Assembly (NCBI GenBank): GCA_937915065.1
Contig: CALDMR010000061.1
Span: forward strand, 1-17,732
Length of the DNA: 17,732 bases
Direction of reading: 5' to 3'
Source: an uncultured Clostridia bacterium
Lineage (GTDB): Bacteria; Bacillota; Clostridia; Oscillospirales; Oscillospiraceae
Numbering within the stretch: the first letter of the stretch is position 1; each line of letters begins with the position of its first letter. Below the pieces are notes generated by a model. It saw only the letters and a program-made list of their open reading frames with translations, was not told where the DNA came from and did no database searches. A program made the translations under genes and the position numbers. This document shows positions 15,131 to 17,732 of the stretch, piece by piece.

Positions 15131-15415
15131 ATGCGTGAACACAATCAAAGCGAGCCCGCCGCCGAAGAGGAGATCATTATTCTCACCGACGAAAGCGGCG
15201 TTGAACACCGCGTTGTTCCCGTGCTCACAGCCAGAGGCGAGGACGCCTATTATTTCTATTTCTACGAGGAAGCGGACAGCAACCAGGAAGAGCCTGAACT
15301 GCTGATCATGAAGCTGCTCTCCGCCTCGGAAGACGGACGGGAGGATTTGGTTCCCCTGGACGACGCCGAGTGGGAAGAAGCCGTCGCTATTTACGAAGAG
15401 GCTATCCGCAGTTGA
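15131..15415 (+). CDS. DUF1292 (YrzB-like) acidic protein, second of a pair
   Basis: The 94-residue acidic protein follows the same plan as its neighbour: EEEIIILTDESGVEHRVVPV, a strand with EDAYYFYFYEEAD, then ELLIMKLLSASEDG and a Glu-rich helix. Identity to the first copy is low, so this is an old duplication or two separate family members rather than a recent tandem copy. The ATG at 15131 has AAAGGAG at good spacing. It is probably cotranscribed with the first gene. Downstream lies the non-coding RNA, with no clear U-tract terminator in between, only a GC-rich hairpin at 15424-15438. Function unknown. Confidence 0.82.
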   Translation: MREHNQSEPAAEEEIIILTDESGVEHRVVPVLTARGEDAYYFYFYEEADSNQEEPELLIMKLLSASEDGREDLVPLDDAEWEEAVAIYEEAIRS

Positions 15416-15449
15416 TCTTCCCCGGCGCCGGAGGCGCCCTAAAATTCGA

Positions 15450-15478
15450 TTGCCGGCGCGAATCATTCGTGCTATGGT
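15450..15478 (+). promoter_or_regulatory. Promoter of the 6S RNA candidate
   Basis: TTGCCG, a 17-base spacer and TATGGT with an extended TGC before the -10. The expected start, 15484-15486, is where the closing stem of the RNA begins. Confidence 0.6.
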
Positions 15479-15484
15479 AATACC

Positions 15485-15682
15485 AATCCCCGCATGGTAC
15501 GTGGTGAGTTTTCTATAAACCCACATTTTCGTTATACGGGATGCCGGATCAGTGATCTGTTTTGCAGACCTCCCGCCTGCTTTCTGCGGGTGGAAGCTGG
15601 GAGCAGTGAAGAAAGCTGGAGGCGACCCACCTGGACCTTGGGTGCAGGTTTATAACGGGCTCCCACGTCCTGCGGGGATCTT
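15485..15682 (+). ncRNA. ssrS: 6S RNA candidate
   Basis: This 413-base gene-free stretch holds a structured RNA of about 200 bases with its own promoter and terminator. A long closing stem pairs 15486-15494 with 15671-15679, then 15496-15497 with 15669-15670, 15499-15504 with 15663-15668 and 15506-15508 with 15660-15662, with single-base bulges on the 5' side only. Inward lies a loosely paired middle, a small hairpin on the 3' side (ACCCA / TGGGT near 15625-15643), and a terminal stem with CCTCC 15569-15573 / GGAGG 15618-15622 and GCTTTCT 15579-15585 / AGAAAGC 15610-15616. This long-stem, bubble, end-hairpin plan fits 6S RNA, which binds sigma-A RNA polymerase and restrains transcription. tcdA (yrvM) lies two features downstream; B. 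subtilis 6S-1 RNA is, as I recall, also beside yrvM. No covariance search was possible. Confidence 0.68.
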
Positions 15683-15695
15683 TATATTCAAATTT

Positions 15696-15724
15696 AAAAA
15701 GCCGCAAAAGAGCGGCTTTTTTAT
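15696..15724 (+). terminator. Intrinsic terminator of the 6S RNA candidate
   Basis: The stem AAAAGCCGC / GCGGCTTTT with a six-base loop is followed by TTTTTT. It lies 17 bases after the closing stem and just before the next promoter. Confidence 0.88.
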
Positions 15725-15731
15725 TTTTCCC

Positions 15732-15760
15732 TTGCGTAACGGAACGGATTCTATTATAAT
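15732..15760 (+). promoter_or_regulatory. Promoter of the PpiC foldase gene
   Basis: TTGCGT, a 17-base spacer and perfect TATAAT, directly after the 6S RNA terminator. The leader is about 62 bases. Confidence 0.75.
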
Positions 15761-15775
15761 ATAGCAGTATTTGTA

Positions 15776-15798
15776 TGCGCGAAGGGTCTTTTCGCGCA
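15776..15798 (+). promoter_or_regulatory. Hairpin in the foldase mRNA leader
   Basis: TGCGCGAA and TTCGCGCA form a perfect 8-bp stem with a seven-base loop near the 5' end of the predicted transcript. No U-tract follows, so it is more likely a stability or regulatory element than a terminator. Confidence 0.4.
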
Positions 15799-15828
15799 GC
15801 CTGATCGACTGAGAGGAATGAAACAACT

Positions 15829-17358
15829 ATGAGCGCAAAAGAAAAGAAAACCGGCGCAGATTCCGTGCTCACCAAAAACACACGGGAAATGCGCAACAAG
15901 CAGGACGCAAACAAAGACCGCAACTTTTACATCAAGTGCGGCATTGCCGTGGCCGCAGTGGCCGTGGCCTTTTTGCTGTGCTTCCTGTATAGCAACGACA
16001 ATATCCGCAAGGGTATGGCTGCTGTAACTGTGGATGGCGAAAAATACACCGCCGCAGACCTGGATTATTACTATCACACAGTGATCAACCAGTACGGCGC
16101 TTACCTGTCCTACTTCGGCGTGGACGTTAACCAGGATCTGGACGCCCAGCAGTATTCCGAAGACCAGAGCTGGGGCGACTACTTCCGTACAGAAGCCGTC
16201 GCTTACCTGACCCAGACGGCCACCATGTACAACGCCGCTATGGCAGATGAAAACTACGAAGTCAGCGACGAGCTGCAGCAGCAGATCGACGCTTACTCCG
16301 TCTCGGTGGATGAATACTGCAAGAACAACTCCATCACCCGCGACGAGTTCCTGCAGAAGCAGTACGGCGCAAAGATGACCAACGAGCGCTTTATGAAGCA
16401 CCTGACCATGATGTTCGTCGCCTCTGACTACAACAGCGAGTACAAGGCCAACCATGTTTATACCGACGATGAAATGCAGGCCTATTATGACGAGCACAAG
16501 CAGGATATCGACCTGGCCAGCTATGAGGTGCTGACGGTGAACGCCGACTACACTGGTATCGAAGGCAAGACCGACGGTTCCACCGACGAAGAGCCCGAAT
16601 ATACCGAAGCCCAGGACAAGCAGGCCATGGAAGCCGCAATGAACACTGCCAACGCCTTCCTGGATCGTATTAACAGCGGCGAGTCCCTGGCTGACATCGG
16701 CGAGGAATACGGCGCCAACTACTACAGCAACAAAGTGGATGTATCCTATTCCAGCTTCACCGACTATGCATACAACGAGTGGGTCTTCAACGAGATCCGC
16801 ACCCCCGGCGACGCCAGCGTGGTGGAAGATACCGCCAAGAACTGCTGGTATGTGGTGGTGCTGAACGACCGTTACCGCCCCGACTACAGCACCGTGGATG
16901 TGCGCCATATCCTGATCAAGCCCACCGAAACCGAGCTGTCCAGCGAGGACGAGGGCTACGATGCAGAGGTAGAAAAGAACAAGGCCGAAGCCGCCAAGAA
17001 AGCCCAGGAACTGCTGAACGAATACCGTTCCGGTCCCAAGACTGAAGATGCCTTTGCAGCCCTGGCAAAAGAGAACTCCGCCGATAGCAACGCCTCTGAG
17101 GGTGGCCTGTACACCCAGGTTTACAAGGGCCAGATGCAGGACAGCTTTGAAGACTGGTGCTTTGCCGACGGCCGCAAGGCTGGCGACACCGGCATCGTGG
17201 AAACGACCTATGGCTCCCATGTGATGTACTATGTGGGCGAAGATCTCCCGTACTGGCAGGTTCGCTGCATCAACAGCATGAACACCCAGTGGGAAACCGA
17301 CATTTACGAAGGTGCAACCATTAAGGAACACGCCCTGGGCATCAAGGCCATTGGCTGA
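15829..17358 (+). CDS. Membrane-anchored PpiC-type peptidyl-prolyl isomerase (PrsA/SurA-like foldase)
   Basis: The 509-residue protein has a short basic cytoplasmic tail, one membrane segment at about 36-54, then an outer domain. A SurA/PrsA-like helical region with MAAVTVDGEKYTAADLD (about 63-79) precedes a parvulin domain from about 357 to 470: DVRHILIKPTE, a charged helix, AFAALAKENS, GGLYTQV and SHVMYYV. Such proteins help exported proteins fold beyond the membrane and catalyse prolyl isomerisation. Unlike classical PrsA it has no lipobox; Cys51 is inside the membrane segment without the right context, so it should stay anchored by the helix. The ATG at 15829 has GAGAGG about 12 bases upstream, a long gap. 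It follows its own promoter and ends at a hairpin before tcdA. Confidence 0.9.
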   Translation: MSAKEKKTGADSVLTKNTREMRNKQDANKDRNFYIKCGIAVAAVAVAFLLCFLYSNDNIRKGMAAVTVDGEKYTAADLDYYYHTVINQYGAYLSYFGVDVNQDLDAQQYSEDQSWGDYFRTEAVAYLTQTATMYNAAMADENYEVSDELQQQIDAYSVSVDEYCKNNSITRDEFLQKQYGAKMTNERFMKHLTMMFVASDYNSEYKANHVYTDDEMQAYYDEHKQDIDLASYEVLTVNADYTGIEGKTDGSTDEEPEYTEAQDKQAMEAAMNTANAFLDRINSGESLADIGEEYGANYYSNKVDVSYSSFTDYAYNEWVFNEIRTPGDASVVEDTAKNCWYVVVLNDRYRPDYSTVDVRHILIKPTETELSSEDEGYDAEVEKNKAEAAKKAQELLNEYRSGPKTEDAFAALAKENSADSNASEGGLYTQVYKGQMQDSFEDWCFADGRKAGDTGIVETTYGSHVMYYVGEDLPYWQVRCINSMNTQWETDIYEGATIKEHALGIKAIG

Positions 17359-17381
17359 GCGCCCGCTGTAATCTGACAGAT

Positions 17382-17417
17382 CAAAACCCGGCTTTGAATC
17401 ATCAAAGCCGGGTTTTG
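17382..17417 (+). terminator. Hairpin terminator between the foldase gene and tcdA
   Basis: A 16-bp stem (17382-17397 with 17402-17417, AAAACCCGGCTTTGA core) has a four-base loop. The T-run is only four bases, so partial read-through into tcdA, which has no clear promoter of its own, is possible. Confidence 0.75.
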
Positions 17418-17435
17418 CAAAAAGGATGTGAACGC

Positions 17436-17732
17436 ATGAAAGAAGAACTGATCCGCACGGAAATGCTGCTGGGCAGCGCAGCTGTGGACCGCCTTGCCCA
17501 TGCCCATGTGGCCGTATTCGGCATTGGCGGCGTGGGCGGCCATGTGACAGAAGTGCTGGCCCGCTCCGGCGTGGGAGAACTGACCCTGGTGGACAGCGAC
17601 CGGGTCAACCTGTCCAACCTCAACCGCCAGATCATCGCTACCCACGAAACTGTGGGCCAAAACAAAGTGGACGCCGCCGCGGACCGCATCCGCAGCATCA
17701 ATCCCAATTGCGTGGTGCATACCTTCCCCCTG
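17436..17732 (+). CDS. tcdA: tRNA threonylcarbamoyladenosine dehydratase, 3' truncated by window edge
   Basis: The first 99 residues of a ThiF/MoeB-fold E1-like enzyme are visible. GIGGVGG at 29-35 is the nucleotide-binding loop, LTLVDSDRVNLSNLNRQI at 49-66 carries the Asp and Arg that hold ATP, and QNK ends with Lys77 as in the family. TcdA (YrvM, CsdL) uses ATP to cyclise t6A to ct6A at position 37 of ANN-decoding tRNAs. The start LIRTEMLLGSAAVDRL fits TcdA better than MoeB or ThiF. The ATG at 17436 follows AAAAAGGA. The C-terminal half lies beyond the window, so other ThiF-fold members cannot be fully excluded. Confidence 0.85.
   Translation, partial: MKEELIRTEMLLGSAAVDRLAHAHVAVFGIGGVGGHVTEVLARSGVGELTLVDSDRVNLSNLNRQIIATHETVGQNKVDAAADRIRSINPNCVVHTFPL

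Noticed and set aside
15424..15438. GGCGCC-GGA-GGCGCC hairpin after the second DUF1292 gene as a terminator
   Set aside because: No U-tract follows and the loop is only three bases; it may still slow transcription but does not meet the terminator standard.
15818..15832. Four-codon leader ORF (ATG AAA CAA CTA TGA) overlapping the foldase start
   Set aside because: AGGA directly abuts its ATG with no spacing, so initiation is unlikely; probably chance.
15754..17331. 525-codon open frame antisense to the foldase gene, rich in Val/Gly/hydrophobics
   Set aside because: It looks membrane-like only because it is the reverse complement of acidic, Asp/Tyr-rich codons; it runs across the foldase promoter.

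Overview
The window looks like a chromosomal segment of a moderately GC-rich Firmicute of the class Clostridia, probably the Oscillospiraceae/Ruminococcaceae neighbourhood. The grounds are strong AGGAGG-type ribosome sites, sigma-A type promoters, abundant hairpin terminators, and the gene set: PepF, PrsA-like foldase, two DUF1292 (YrzB-like) proteins, desulfoferrodoxin, a clostridial Crp/Fnr regulator, and an ACT-Hom-LysC cluster. The placement is inferred from protein style, not from a database search. Nothing seen here indicates an insertion sequence, prophage, CRISPR array, tRNA or rRNA.

Layout. (1) 1-1284 (+) is a radical SAM/SPASM-type protein, probably cut at its 5' end by the window edge. 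A bidirectional terminator separates it from a minus-strand operon: a TetR-like regulator (4119-3613), a PNPOx-fold flavoprotein (3605-3144) and oligoendopeptidase F (3127-1340). (2) 6637-4301 (-) is a 778-residue Sel1-repeat protein with an N-terminal zinc-ribbon-like head. (3) 9668-6731 (-) is an amino acid operon: ACT-domain protein, homoserine dehydrogenase, aspartate kinase. (4) 9942-10655 (+) is a VanX-type D-Ala-D-Ala dipeptidase lipoprotein, convergent with desulfoferrodoxin (11099-10722, -). Desulfoferrodoxin is divergent from a Crp/Fnr regulator (11325-11975, +), and the gap between them carries a perfect 18-bp palindrome. (5) 14550-12058 (-) is a class A penicillin-binding protein. 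Divergent from it lies a rightward block: two DUF1292 proteins, a structured non-coding RNA that I interpret as 6S RNA, a membrane-anchored PpiC foldase, and the start of tcdA, cut by the right edge.

How the genes relate. Several serve the cell envelope and exported proteins: the class A PBP builds peptidoglycan, the VanX-like lipoprotein cleaves D-Ala-D-Ala, and the PpiC protein folds exported proteins. ACT-Hom-LysC carries out two steps of the aspartate pathway and is probably controlled by effector binding, because the leader is too short for a riboswitch. Desulfoferrodoxin plus the Crp/Fnr regulator suggest an anaerobe coping with oxygen or redox stress.

The signals most worth a second look are the 6S RNA candidate, whose closing stem begins at the predicted transcription start; the Sel1 protein, in which two units are repeated exactly six units (648 bp) apart; the Crp/Fnr-geometry palindrome; and a set of promoters sharing TTGC-type -35 boxes. 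Most of the window is ordinary core genome, and I found no convincing new multi-gene system.
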